Assembly: GCA_045113475.1 (NCBI GenBank)
Contig: JBGUIY010000164.1
Location: 1 to 13,660 of the forward strand
Length of the DNA: 13,660 bases
From: UBA4246 sp045113475
Lineage (GTDB): Bacteria; Bacillota; Clostridia; Christensenellales; Aristaeellaceae
Reading direction: 5' to 3'
Under the pieces are notes generated by a model that worked only from the letters and a program-made list of their open reading frames with translations, ran no database searches and was not told where the DNA came from. The position numbers and the translations under genes were made by a program. Each line of letters opens with the position of its first letter. Positions within the stretch are counted from its first letter, which is position 1. Below are positions 6,469-13,660 of this stretch, in pieces.

Positions 6469-7403
6469 GCGCCGATCACCTTCCGGTATCCGTCAAGCTC
6501 TTTCTGATTGCCCAGCACAAAGTGCCCGGAAACGATCTCGTCCCAGACGGGTTTGTCCACGCTGTAATCGTGCACGGACGGGTCGTAGGCAACCAGTTCT
6601 CCCCTGTGCGCATAGTCCGGGGACGGCTGCGGCACGGCAGACAGCAACGCCTGCGTATAAGGGTGCAGTGGATGGCGGAAGAGTTCTTCCGTCTCGCTCA
6701 GTTCCACCAGGCGGCCCAGGTGGATGACAGCAATGCGGTCACAGATGAAGCGCATTACGGACAGGTCGTGCGAGATGAACAGGTAGGTCAGGCCCCGCTT
6801 TTTCTGAAGCTCCGCCATCAGGTTGAGCACCTGCGCGCGGATGGATACGTCCAGCGCGGAGATCGGTTCGTCCGCGATGATGAACTCCGGCTGCATGATC
6901 AGTGCCCGTGCGATGCCGATGCGCTGGCGCTGGCCGCCTGAAAACTCGTGCGGGAACCGGCTGGCAAACTCGGGCAGCAGGCCGACCTCGCTGAGCGCGT
7001 TCGCGACCCGGCGCTCACGCTCTTCTTTTGATATGCCCTTGGCCACGTTGTACAGGCCTTCAGACACAATATAATCCACTTTCGCACGCTCGTTGAGCGA
7101 TGCCATCGGGTCCTGGAAGATCATCTGCATGCGCTGTGTCACGCGGCGGTCAAGTTCCTTGTCGATCTTGCCGCTGATGCGCTGGCCATCAAAACAGACC
7201 TCGCCGCCGCTCAGCGGATAAATGCGCAGGATGGCGCGGCCAATGGTCGTTTTCCCCGATCCGGACTCGCCGACCAGCCCGAAGGTCTCCCCTTTCCGGA
7301 TATCGAAAGAAACGCCTCGCACCGCCTCGAAGCGATGGCGCCGTTCCCCGAAGGTGACATGCATGTCGCGCACGCTCAGGAAAGGTTCTTGCTGTTCTGA
7401 CAT
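6465..7403 (-). CDS. oppF: Oligopeptide ABC importer ATPase OppF (AmiF type)
   Basis: A 312-residue cytoplasmic ATPase that powers peptide import together with OppD. Motifs: Walker A GESGSGKT (45-52), Q-loop Gln97, signature FSGGQRQR (154-161), Walker B FIIADE (174-179) and switch His212. The HPLHPYTQALLSAVPQP block (about 237-253) is the Opp/Dpp C-terminal hallmark. The tail then reads YDPSVHDYSVDKP and GHFVLGNQKEL instead of the four-cysteine iron-sulfur motif of E. coli OppF; this is the form I know from Gram-positive AmiF/OppF proteins, so it is a subfamily trait and not damage. The start has AGGTG 7 bases upstream and follows oppD by 14 bases. Its stop overlaps the alr start by ATGA, which ties racemase translation to the importer. 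Confidence 0.95.
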   Translation of the reverse strand: MSEQQEPFLSVRDMHVTFGERRHRFEAVRGVSFDIRKGETFGLVGESGSGKTTIGRAILRIYPLSGGEVCFDGQRISGKIDKELDRRVTQRMQMIFQDPMASLNERAKVDYIVSEGLYNVAKGISKEERERRVANALSEVGLLPEFASRFPHEFSGGQRQRIGIARALIMQPEFIIADEPISALDVSIRAQVLNLMAELQKKRGLTYLFISHDLSVMRFICDRIAVIHLGRLVELSETEELFRHPLHPYTQALLSAVPQPSPDYAHRGELVAYDPSVHDYSVDKPVWDEIVSGHFVLGNQKELDGYRKVIGA

Positions 7404-7417
7404 TTACGCACCTGCTT

Positions 7418-8458
7418 TCATTGACCCAGTTTCCTGATCCGGGACAGCGCCTTCGGCGGATCGATATGCGGAGCGCGGCTGTCAAGGAGCCATGTCCGCG
7501 CCTTATGCGTGGGGCTGATCTCAAAGAACGGCGGCCGCTCGACAAAGTCCGCCTGCAGTGCCTGCGGATTGCGCGGCGCAAACGCATCGCCGGTGATCTC
7601 GTGATACAGGTTTGGCGGCGTGCCGCGGATGGTGTACAGGTCTTCCCCCTTCTTACCCAGCTGGGGCAGGGAGGAAAGCAGAGCCCAGGTATAGGGATGC
7701 GCCGGTTCGTAGAAGACCTCGCGGCTGGTGCCGATCTCCACGATATCCCCGGCGTACATGACCGCCACGCGGTCCGCCACATTGGCGACCACGCCAAGAT
7801 CGTGTGTGATATAGATCGCGGTCAGGTGCAGCTTGTGCACCAGATCATAAATCAGGCGGATGATCTGCGCCTGGATGGTCACGTCCAGCGCGGTCGTAGG
7901 CTCGTCACAGATCAGGATGCGCGGGTTGCAGGCCAGCGCGATTGCGATGATCACGCGCTGCCGCATGCCACCGGAGAATTCGTGCGGGTACTGCTTGCGG
8001 CGGCGTTCCGGCTCCGTGATGCCAACATCGGCGAGCAGCTCCACGGTCTTTACCCGCGCCGCGTCGCCGCGCAGGCCCTGGTGCAGACGCAGCGCTTCCT
8101 CGATCTGAGCGCCGATGGTCTTGAGTGGGTTCAGGCTGGTCATCGGGTCCTGCAGCACCATGGCGATCTCGCGGCCGCGGATCGTCAGCCACTCCTTTTC
8201 GGTCCTGTACTTTGCCAGATCCTTGCCCTGGTACAGGATGCTGCCGTGGTCGATCCAGCCGTTGATGTCGTTCAGGCCCATGAACGCCTTGGTCAGAACG
8301 CTCTTGCCCGAGCCGCTCTCGCCCACGATGGCCAGCGTCTCGCCCTCGTACAGATCCAGCGAAACATCGCGGATGGCGTGCAGCACCTTACCGCGCAGGT
8401 TGAATTTGATATCCAGATGTTCGACCCGCAGAATGGGGTTTTCCGTCTTTTCCGACAT
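7418..8458 (-). CDS. oppD: Oligopeptide ABC importer ATPase OppD (AmiE type)
   Basis: A 346-residue cytoplasmic ATPase, partner of OppF. Motifs: Walker A GESGSGKS (46-53), Q-loop Gln103, signature FSGGMRQR (161-168), Walker B ILICDE (181-186) and switch His219 (ITHDLG). The EPAHPYTWALLSSLPQLG block is the oligopeptide transporter C-terminal signature. The last 70 residues (GDAFAPRNPQAL, then FFEISPTHKARTWLL) lack the cysteines that bind a 4Fe-4S cluster in many Opp/Dpp ATPases; the same cysteine-free wording is familiar from AmiE-type OppD of Gram-positives. The ATG has GAGG 6 bases upstream; the gene follows oppC by 9 bases and precedes oppF by 14. Operon position leaves no doubt that it energises this importer. 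Confidence 0.95.
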   Translation of the reverse strand: MSEKTENPILRVEHLDIKFNLRGKVLHAIRDVSLDLYEGETLAIVGESGSGKSVLTKAFMGLNDINGWIDHGSILYQGKDLAKYRTEKEWLTIRGREIAMVLQDPMTSLNPLKTIGAQIEEALRLHQGLRGDAARVKTVELLADVGITEPERRRKQYPHEFSGGMRQRVIIAIALACNPRILICDEPTTALDVTIQAQIIRLIYDLVHKLHLTAIYITHDLGVVANVADRVAVMYAGDIVEIGTSREVFYEPAHPYTWALLSSLPQLGKKGEDLYTIRGTPPNLYHEITGDAFAPRNPQALQADFVERPPFFEISPTHKARTWLLDSRAPHIDPPKALSRIRKLGQ

Positions 8459-8467
8459 GTGCGCCTC

Positions 8468-9877
8468 TTACAGATGGTTCTTGGGGTCAGCGGCGTCCGC
8501 AAAGGCGTTGCCGATGATATAGAACGAGATCGTGATGATCGACAGCACGATCGCTGGGAAGATCAGCTGGTAACGCAGCGACGCGCTGGTGATGAGCTTG
8601 CGGCCCTCGTTGATCAGGTTGCCCAGCGACGGCGTGTCCACGGACAGTCCGAGGCCGATATAGGTGATGAAGACCTCGCTGCCGATCGCGCCGGGAATCG
8701 CCAGCGCCATGCGCAGCATGATAACGCTGACCAGGTAAGGCAGCAGGTTCCTGATCATAATACGCCAGGTGCCCGTGCCCAGGCAGCGGGAAGCCAGGTT
8801 GTAATCCCGGTCTCGGATAATGACGATCTGATTGCGGATGAACCGCGCCATGCCCAGCCAGCGCGTGAGCGACATGGCAAAGATCAGCGTGGTGATACCG
8901 GGGCGCATGATGTACGAGATCAGGATCAGGATGATCGTGTTGGGGATATTGTCCAGCACATTGTAGATCTCCGTAATGATGCGGTCGAGCGCACGCACAT
9001 AGCCCCACAGGATGCCGACCATGATGCCGATCAGCGCTTCGAAAAAGCCGACCACGAAGCCGATCCACAGGCTCGTACGGGTGCCGCTCCATACACGCGC
9101 CCACAGATCCTGGCCGATATTGTTGGTGCCGAATAGGAAGGGCTGATCGGAAGGCAGCGTCCTCAGGTCCGCTTCGCGCACCGTCCTGACTTGCCCGTCC
9201 CCGGTCTCGGCGATGTCCTTCGCCGAGGCGTAGAGCATCGCGCCTTTGTTTGTCAGGTCCATCGGCTCCTGGTACATCTGTACGTTGAAGGACGACTTGC
9301 TCTCGTAGGGCACGGCCATCGGATCGTCGGGCAGCTTGAGCTTTGTCTGGAAATTGTTCTTGATATAGCCCGTCTGTCCCTTGTAATCGATCCGGCACCA
9401 CTCTTCGCCGTATTCGACGATCGTAAACGCCTGCCGCGCCTTGATGGAGGACAGCACGTTGGAGACGGTGTACCAGTTATCGTCCAGCTTCTGGCCGGTC
9501 AGTGAAGTTCCCTCGGGCACCCTGGTATAGACCGTCGTCAGGGAGGGCGACTGGTTCTGCAGCTGGATGCCGGTCACCGGGTCGTTATTGATGGTATTCG
9601 CCCCATACTGCCCCGGCAGCAGCGGCTGGATGAACGTGAAGGCCAGCAGCACTACGAGCACGATCAGCATGGCGACCGCGGTTCTGTTGTGCAGAAAGGC
9701 CTGCAGTGTGGACCGCCAGTAGGAGTAGTTGGAGTAACCCGTCTGCTCTGCCCGGCTCTCGTCGTAATCGGCGAGCACGAACAGCTCGTCGCTCACCACC
9801 GGGGGCGTATCGTCCCGCGCCGTATCGTTGATATGCTGCTCGAGGGTACACGCTCTGGCGTTGAACAGGCTCTTCAT
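8468..9877 (-). CDS. oppC: Oligopeptide ABC importer permease OppC with large external insert
   Basis: The second permease of the importer. The core is typical: TM1 at about residues 66-84, the conserved LFGTNNIGQDLWARV block (248-262) before the second helix, further helices to about 457, and the ATPase-contact EAA region (about 358-380). At 469 residues it is far longer than the usual 300-345. About 130 extra residues lie between TM1 and the LFGTN block, in the loop that faces outside. Within this, residues about 127-181 resemble a bacterial SH3 domain, especially the half with FTIVEYGEEWCRIDYKGQTGYIKNNF split across strands. The N-terminal tail of about 60 residues before TM1 is also long. 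The ATG overlaps the oppB stop by one base (TGATG) with AAGGAGG upstream. The insert may touch the substrate, OppA or the cell wall; this is inference. Confidence 0.93.
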   Translation of the reverse strand: MKSLFNARACTLEQHINDTARDDTPPVVSDELFVLADYDESRAEQTGYSNYSYWRSTLQAFLHNRTAVAMLIVLVVLLAFTFIQPLLPGQYGANTINNDPVTGIQLQNQSPSLTTVYTRVPEGTSLTGQKLDDNWYTVSNVLSSIKARQAFTIVEYGEEWCRIDYKGQTGYIKNNFQTKLKLPDDPMAVPYESKSSFNVQMYQEPMDLTNKGAMLYASAKDIAETGDGQVRTVREADLRTLPSDQPFLFGTNNIGQDLWARVWSGTRTSLWIGFVVGFFEALIGIMVGILWGYVRALDRIITEIYNVLDNIPNTIILILISYIMRPGITTLIFAMSLTRWLGMARFIRNQIVIIRDRDYNLASRCLGTGTWRIMIRNLLPYLVSVIMLRMALAIPGAIGSEVFITYIGLGLSVDTPSLGNLINEGRKLITSASLRYQLIFPAIVLSIITISFYIIGNAFADAADPKNHL

Positions 9878-10818
9878 CAGCGCGCTCCCTCCTTCTTCAC
9901 AAAGCTGATTCTCGGATCGATCACGCCCATCAGCAGGTCGCCCAGCAGGAGGCCGATAATGCCGATGGCAGAATAGATCATAACCAGCGCCTGGACCATG
10001 GGGTTGTCCTGGCGGCCGATCACGTCCACCAGCAGGCCGCCCATGCCGGGCACGGAATACAGCGACTCAATGTAGATCGAGCCGCAGATGGTATACATGA
10101 TCGAGGACGGGATGTACTGGATCATCGGCACAAACGCGTTGCGGAAGACGTGCCGCATCATGATCTTCTGGCTGTGGACACCCTTCGCCCGCGCCAGGCG
10201 GACATAATCCTTGTTCATTTCGTCCAGCATATAACGCCGGATCCACATCGCATAGGAAGCCGTGGAACCGAGCGACATGCTGAGGACAGGCAGGACCCAG
10301 GTGACCGGATTGGAACGGTCGAACAGCATGGAAATACCCATCAGACTGGTGCCGTACATCTGGATGAAAATATAGTAGACAGCCGCGGGCACTGCGTTGA
10401 TGAACACGATGAAGACCGTACCGAACTTGTCCCAGAATCCAGACTTGGAGCGCGCCATAGCGGCGCCCAGCGGGATACCGGTCAGAAGTGAAATGGCCAT
10501 GCTCATCAGCCCCATCCAGATGGACAGGGGCGCTTTCTGCGCGATGATCTGGCTGATGGGCGTACCCACGCTGTAGCGTGCGGAGAGGCCCAGATCCCCA
10601 TGAAGCAGCTTGCCAAAAAAATTCCGGAGCTGGACGAAGATCGGCTGCGTCAGGCCCATGTTGGCGAGTTTGGCATTGATCTGCGCTTCATTCAGCTTCT
10701 CGAAATTGTCAAAGTAGCCTTCGATGGGCATTTGCCTGAGGAGGATGAACACCAGCGTAATAACGATTGCCAGTGTCACCACAGAGGCTGCCAGACGTTT
10801 CAGGACATATTTGAGCAT
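9877..10818 (-). CDS. oppB: Oligopeptide ABC importer permease OppB
   Basis: The first permease of the importer, 313 residues from the ATG chosen here, a usual OppB length. It begins LKYVLKRLAASVVTLAIVIT (helix 1), followed by a soluble external stretch with LTQPIFVQLRNFFGKLLHGDLG (split block typical of OppB/DppB), further helices, and the EAA-type ATPase contact DYVRLARAKGVHSQKIMMRH. The C-terminal helix ends in LLLGDLLMGVIDPRI, a common ending of the family. I chose the ATG at 10816-10818 because GAGG lies 8 bases before it; a TTG two codons earlier is possible but poorer. The gap of 150 bases after oppA contains a strong hairpin, the only large gap in the operon. Its stop shares a base with the oppC start. 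Confidence 0.94.
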   Translation of the reverse strand: MLKYVLKRLAASVVTLAIVITLVFILLRQMPIEGYFDNFEKLNEAQINAKLANMGLTQPIFVQLRNFFGKLLHGDLGLSARYSVGTPISQIIAQKAPLSIWMGLMSMAISLLTGIPLGAAMARSKSGFWDKFGTVFIVFINAVPAAVYYIFIQMYGTSLMGISMLFDRSNPVTWVLPVLSMSLGSTASYAMWIRRYMLDEMNKDYVRLARAKGVHSQKIMMRHVFRNAFVPMIQYIPSSIMYTICGSIYIESLYSVPGMGGLLVDVIGRQDNPMVQALVMIYSAIGIIGLLLGDLLMGVIDPRISFVKKEGAR

Positions 10819-10871
10819 GCACAAAACCTCGGTATTGATCGCTGCACGAAAGATTGCAATAAACAGGCCAA

Positions 10872-10902
10872 CGCGGAGGCGGTTTATGAAGCCGCCTCCG
10901 CG
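10872..10902 (-). promoter_or_regulatory. Perfect 11-bp hairpin between oppA and oppB
   Basis: CGCGGAGGCGG (10872-10882) is the exact reverse complement of CCGCCTCCGCG (10892-10902), with a 9-base loop. It sits about 66 bases past the oppA stop. There is no immediate T-run after the stem on the minus strand, so it looks less like a full terminator and more like a 3'-end stabiliser or partial terminator that leaves more oppA message than permease message, a common arrangement for binding-protein genes. Confidence 0.7.
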
Positions 10903-10968
10903 AGCATTTCAGGATATAGTTGCTTCACCGGACAAGCGTCAGTCTGTTACAGTGAAAGCATGGGACAA

Positions 10969-12819
10969 TTACTTGCCGAGCGCCGCGACTTCCTCGGTCC
11001 ACTTGTCAAATGCGTCATAGTACTCGTCGGTGGACATGGGCTTGTCCAGCAGATGCTGGCCCTTGTAGCGGCAGGTCGCCAGACCGGTGGCCGCGAACTG
11101 CGCCTCGAAGGGATTCAGGCGGGAAGCGGTGTAGCCGGCGGTATCGGAGCCGAACGGCAGCGCGATGGCGTGGTTGATCAGGTAAGCTTCCGCGTCCGCA
11201 TAGGCCTGGTAGCGCTCTTCCGCCTGCGTGGTGGAGATCGCGCCGGCTTTGGCGAGCAGGTTGAAGTAGGTCAGGGTTCCATCCGCGTCATAGAGGTCGG
11301 GCTGGGTCGCCTTTACGAAGAAGTTGTAGTTGTTGCCGTTCTTGAAGGGAGAAGTCATGTTTTCGGGATCGTCGTAGTCCAGGCCCCAGTTGCACTTCAT
11401 CAGGGCGTACTTGCCGCTGCGGCGGATCTCTTTGAGGAAACCGGTAGACGGGCCGGCTTCGACGCACACGTCGATGTAATCCGTGCCGAGCAGGGCTTCC
11501 AGCTGCTGCTCGACCACCTGGCACTCTTCAGCCCAAGTAGAGGAAGACGGGTTGTAGCATACCAGCACCTTCACGGGGAAGGTCGCGCCGGCGGCTTTGA
11601 GCTCCTCGACGGCGGCGTCACGGTATTTAAGTGCCTTTTCCGTGTCCGCGGTCAGCGCCAGTTCGGCGGTCAGCGCGGTCACCTTGTCCTCATAGCCGAC
11701 GATTGCAGGCGGGGTCAGGGTGTTCCAGATCAGGTCTTCGGGGTTGTCCGGCTCGATAACGGTCTTGGCTTTCAGGCGGTCGAGGCCGTAGAAGATGGAC
11801 TGGCGGAAGCTTTCGTTGTTGACCGCCAGCTTCCAGTTTTCAGGCTCGTAGACGGCGTCGAAGTTCGGATCAAAGTTGAAGCTGAAGAAGTAGGAATACT
11901 GGCCGATCTGGCGCACCGGGTGGATGAGGTCGGCCTTCTCGGGATCAGCCAGCCACTCCGCCGCGATGGTGGGGGTAATATCGGCAGCGTCGATCTCGCC
12001 GCGCAGGTACAGCTCGGGCGAGAGGGTGCTGGATTCCTTGTTGTAAGTCTCCTGGATGGAAGTGATGTAGACGTGCTCCGCATCCCAGTAGGAAGGATTC
12101 TTGGTGTATACGCGGACTTCCTGCGGCTTGAACTCGGAGAGGATGTAAGCGCCGCAGTAGAGCACCGTGTTATTGCTGGTGGCCAGGCCGAACTGGTCGC
12201 CCTTTTCCTCAAGGAACTTCGCGCTCACCGGCATGTAGCAGGAATAGTCAAGCATGCTCAGGAAGAAAGGCAGCGGTTCCACGGTAGTATAGGCAATGGT
12301 CTTGTCGTCCAGCGCCTTGACGCCGACAGTGGCAAAGTCGACCGGTTCGCCGGCATAGTCCGCGCTGGTGCTGTTATAGTAGGCATCCGCGCCGGCCAGG
12401 TAATCGCTCAGGATCCATGCGTTGGAGGCGTCGTTCTTCGCGTCCAGCACGTATTGGGCAGCCGTGACGAAGTCCTGTGCGGTAACGTCGGCATAGTATT
12501 CGCCTGCGGCGGTGACCCAGGTGATGCCGTCGCGCAGGGTGAAGGTCCAGGTAAGGTCGTCGTCAGACAGCTTCCAGCTCTCCGCCAGGGCGGGCCGGAT
12601 CTGGCCGTACTGATCACGCTCCATCAGGGTGTCGATGATATTGGCAGAAACCGTGAATTCGTTGGTGGTACCGGTGGTCAGGTAATTGAGCGTCCCGATC
12701 TCGCCGGAATAAAGCGTACGGTATACGGCCTCGTCTTCAGCCGTCGCCACGGGCAGTACTGCAAGCAGCATCACTGCTGCCAACAGAAGCGCAAGTGACT
12801 TTTTGGTAAGCTGTGTCAT
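10969..12819 (-). CDS. oppA: Oligopeptide-binding protein OppA, without lipobox
   Basis: A 616-residue extracytoplasmic solute-binding protein of the SBP_bac_5 family, which captures peptides for OppBC. Residues 1-27 form a signal peptide (TKKS, a hydrophobic run, then VATA/EDE). The mature part opens YRTLYSGEIGTLNYLTTGTT and contains LAESWKLSDDDLTWTFTLRDG (split; about 79-98), the typical peptide-binding protein block. In Gram-positive bacteria such proteins are normally lipoproteins, but no cysteine lies near the cleavage site. It may be released, kept by an uncleaved signal, or held by its permease. The ATG has GGAGGAG directly upstream and a good promoter at 12868-12896 with a leader of about 40 bases. 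It is the first gene of the seven-gene operon, separated from oppB by a hairpin. Peptide preference cannot be read from sequence. Confidence 0.94.
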   Translation of the reverse strand: MTQLTKKSLALLLAAVMLLAVLPVATAEDEAVYRTLYSGEIGTLNYLTTGTTNEFTVSANIIDTLMERDQYGQIRPALAESWKLSDDDLTWTFTLRDGITWVTAAGEYYADVTAQDFVTAAQYVLDAKNDASNAWILSDYLAGADAYYNSTSADYAGEPVDFATVGVKALDDKTIAYTTVEPLPFFLSMLDYSCYMPVSAKFLEEKGDQFGLATSNNTVLYCGAYILSEFKPQEVRVYTKNPSYWDAEHVYITSIQETYNKESSTLSPELYLRGEIDAADITPTIAAEWLADPEKADLIHPVRQIGQYSYFFSFNFDPNFDAVYEPENWKLAVNNESFRQSIFYGLDRLKAKTVIEPDNPEDLIWNTLTPPAIVGYEDKVTALTAELALTADTEKALKYRDAAVEELKAAGATFPVKVLVCYNPSSSTWAEECQVVEQQLEALLGTDYIDVCVEAGPSTGFLKEIRRSGKYALMKCNWGLDYDDPENMTSPFKNGNNYNFFVKATQPDLYDADGTLTYFNLLAKAGAISTTQAEERYQAYADAEAYLINHAIALPFGSDTAGYTASRLNPFEAQFAATGLATCRYKGQHLLDKPMSTDEYYDAFDKWTEEVAALGK

Positions 12820-12867
12820 GTTCTCCTCCGTTCCGTCCCGTTTTAGCGAGACAAATTTCTCAGTAAA

Positions 12868-12896
12868 ATGATATCATATGGTGCATGGTCTTGCAA
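12868..12896 (-). promoter_or_regulatory. Promoter of the opp operon
   Basis: On the minus strand TTGCAA (12891-12896) and TATCAT (12868-12873) are separated by 17 bases; matches to consensus are 4 of 6 and 5 of 6. The transcript would start near 12861. The leader of about 40 bases holds the GGAGGAGAA site (12821-12829) and is too short for a T-box or riboswitch. Confidence 0.65.
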
Positions 12897-12927
12897 TGGA
12901 TGCCATGGAAAAAACCAGGATAAAAAC

Positions 12928-12945
12928 ATTGTATACAATTATACA
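12928..12945. repeat. Overlapping AT-rich palindromes between aminotransferase and opp genes
   Basis: ATTGTATACAAT (12928-12939) is a perfect 12-bp palindrome. It overlaps an inverted repeat TGTATA-CAAT-TATACA (12930-12945). On the minus strand a GTTTTTAT run follows, so it could form a weak AU-rich terminator for the aminotransferase gene, whose stop is 2 bases away. The symmetric form, 32 bases before the opp -35 box, would also suit a dimeric regulator. The sequence does not decide between these. Confidence 0.35.
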
Positions 12946-12947
12946 GT

Positions 12948-13660
12948 TCAGGCGAGTTTCTGGGCCTTGGGTTTCTGCAGCTTATCGGTAAAGTTCCCGA
13001 TGCGGCGGACAGCCTCCAGGATGCGCTCGTCGGAGACGGCGTAGGACAGGCGCACGTAGCCGGGTGCGCCGAAAGCGTCGCCGGGCACCACGGAAACGCG
13101 GGCGTTCTTGAGCAGCATTTCCGCAAAGTCGTTGCCGTCGCGGATGACCTTCTGGTCCAGGGACATGCCGAAGGTCTCGCGCACGTCCAGCAGCACGTAG
13201 AACGCGCCCTTGGGGATGAAAGTGCTCACGTGCGGGATCATCTTCAGGCAGTTGAGCATCAGCATCCGGCGGCGGCTGAAAGCGGCAGCCATCTCGGCGA
13301 CGCAGTTCTGGTCGCCCTTGAGGGCGGCAAGGCCGGCATACTGGGCGATGGAGTTGGCGTTTCCAGTGGCGTGGCTCTGGTAGGCGGCCATGGCGGAAAT
13401 CACCGGCCGCGGTCCCGCGGCGTAGCCCAGGCGCCAGCCTGTCATGGCATAGGCCTTGCTGAAACCGCTGACCACGATGGTCTGGTTGAAGATCAGCTTG
13501 TTCAGGCCAGCTATGCACACGTGCTCCGCCCCGTCGTAGACGAGTTTTTCATAGATCTCGTCGCTGATGATGTAGAACTGGTGCTTCACCGCGAGCTTGG
13601 CCAGGGCGGTCAGCTGCTGGCGGCTCCACACTGCGCCGGTGGGGTTGCTGGGGGTGTTCA
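12948..13660 (-). CDS. Class I aminotransferase, aspartate aminotransferase type (5' end missing)
   Basis: The window holds the last 236 complete codons; the start lies beyond 13660. The visible part opens with NTPSNPTGAVW, the conserved NPTG block of fold-type I aminotransferases. It continues with DEIYEKLVYDG (the Asp and Tyr that contact PLP) and SGFSKAYAMTGWRLGY, in which the PLP lysine codon is at 13455-13457. The Arg of RLSYAVS near the C-terminus matches the substrate carboxylate-binding arginine. The pattern fits the aspartate aminotransferase Ib group (AspB-like in Bacillus, about 390-400 residues), which transfers the amino group between aspartate and 2-oxoglutarate. Broader specificity is common in this group, so I give no symbol. 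The gene has the same strand as the opp operon, but a separate opp promoter and the palindromes lie between them. A GTG at 13631 is internal and is not the start. Confidence 0.9.
   Translation of the reverse strand, partial: NTPSNPTGAVWSRQQLTALAKLAVKHQFYIISDEIYEKLVYDGAEHVCIAGLNKLIFNQTIVVSGFSKAYAMTGWRLGYAAGPRPVISAMAAYQSHATGNANSIAQYAGLAALKGDQNCVAEMAAAFSRRRMLMLNCLKMIPHVSTFIPKGAFYVLLDVRETFGMSLDQKVIRDGNDFAEMLLKNARVSVVPGDAFGAPGYVRLSYAVSDERILEAVRRIGNFTDKLQKPKAQKLA

Noticed and set aside
6840..7930. Similar stretches in oppF and oppD as a DNA repeat
   Set aside because: The likeness is at the signature and Walker B regions and reflects homology of the two ATPases, not a repeat element.
7418..8458. 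Loss of the OppD iron-sulfur cysteines as a sign of decay
   Set aside because: The cysteine-free C-terminus matches what I know of AmiE-type OppD in Gram-positive bacteria, and all ATPase motifs are intact.
7421..9136. A 571-codon plus-strand frame opposite oppD and oppC
   Set aside because: Antisense shadow of two conserved transporter genes, with His/Asp/Gln/Arg-rich low-complexity protein and no motif.
10600..12798. A very long open frame (732 codons) on the plus strand opposite oppA and oppB
   Set aside because: It is antisense to two clearly recognisable genes, has no ribosome binding site or family features, and is rich in Arg, Gly, Val and Gln as expected from the complement of GC-rich codons.
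12820..12867. A riboswitch or T-box in the opp leader
   Set aside because: The leader from the predicted start is only about 40 bases and shows no stem or T-box sequence.

Overview
The window reads as a GC-rich Firmicutes (Clostridia-like) chromosome segment. The grounds are AGGAGG-type ribosome binding sites, sigma-A-like promoters, a heterodimeric BmrCD/TM287-288-type exporter and Opp ATPases of the Gram-positive Ami type. No rRNA, tRNA, CRISPR array, insertion sequence or phage gene is visible. Both ends are cut inside genes. The taxon is an inference from style, not from a marker gene.

Layout. (a) 1-3182, minus strand: proA (glutamyl-phosphate reductase), then by a 4-base ATGA overlap an ABC exporter half-transporter with a degenerate ATP site, then directly the start of a second exporter half-transporter that runs off the window. 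(b) 3389-3982, plus strand: a yfbR-type HD 5'-deoxynucleotidase with its own strong promoter. (c) 3983-4589: a visibly AT-rich pocket with a 92-residue three-helix membrane protein of unknown function (minus strand, good promoter) and two hairpins. (d) 12819-4590, minus strand: one apparent seven-gene operon oppA-oppB-oppC-oppD-oppF-alr-(secreted chagasin-like protein), with one promoter before oppA, tight or overlapping junctions after oppB, and hairpins past the last gene. (e) 12948-13660, minus strand: the C-terminal two thirds of a class I aminotransferase (aspartate aminotransferase type).

The opp operon is the main interest. OppA-OppF make a complete oligopeptide importer, and the ATPases belong to the AmiE/AmiF subfamily. 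The next gene encodes an alanine-racemase-fold enzyme in which the position aligned to Tyr354 of Geobacillus Alr reads Asn, as in VanT serine racemases. The last gene encodes an exported protein with a chagasin (I42)-like domain and an unknown C-terminal domain. OppC carries about 130 extra residues in its first extracytoplasmic loop, part of which looks like a bacterial SH3 domain. OppA has a signal peptide but no lipobox cysteine. My reading, which is inference, is a dedicated system for taking up peptides and handling D-amino acids from them or making them, possibly linked to the cell wall. No D-Ala-D-X ligase or VanXY-type gene is visible to confirm this.
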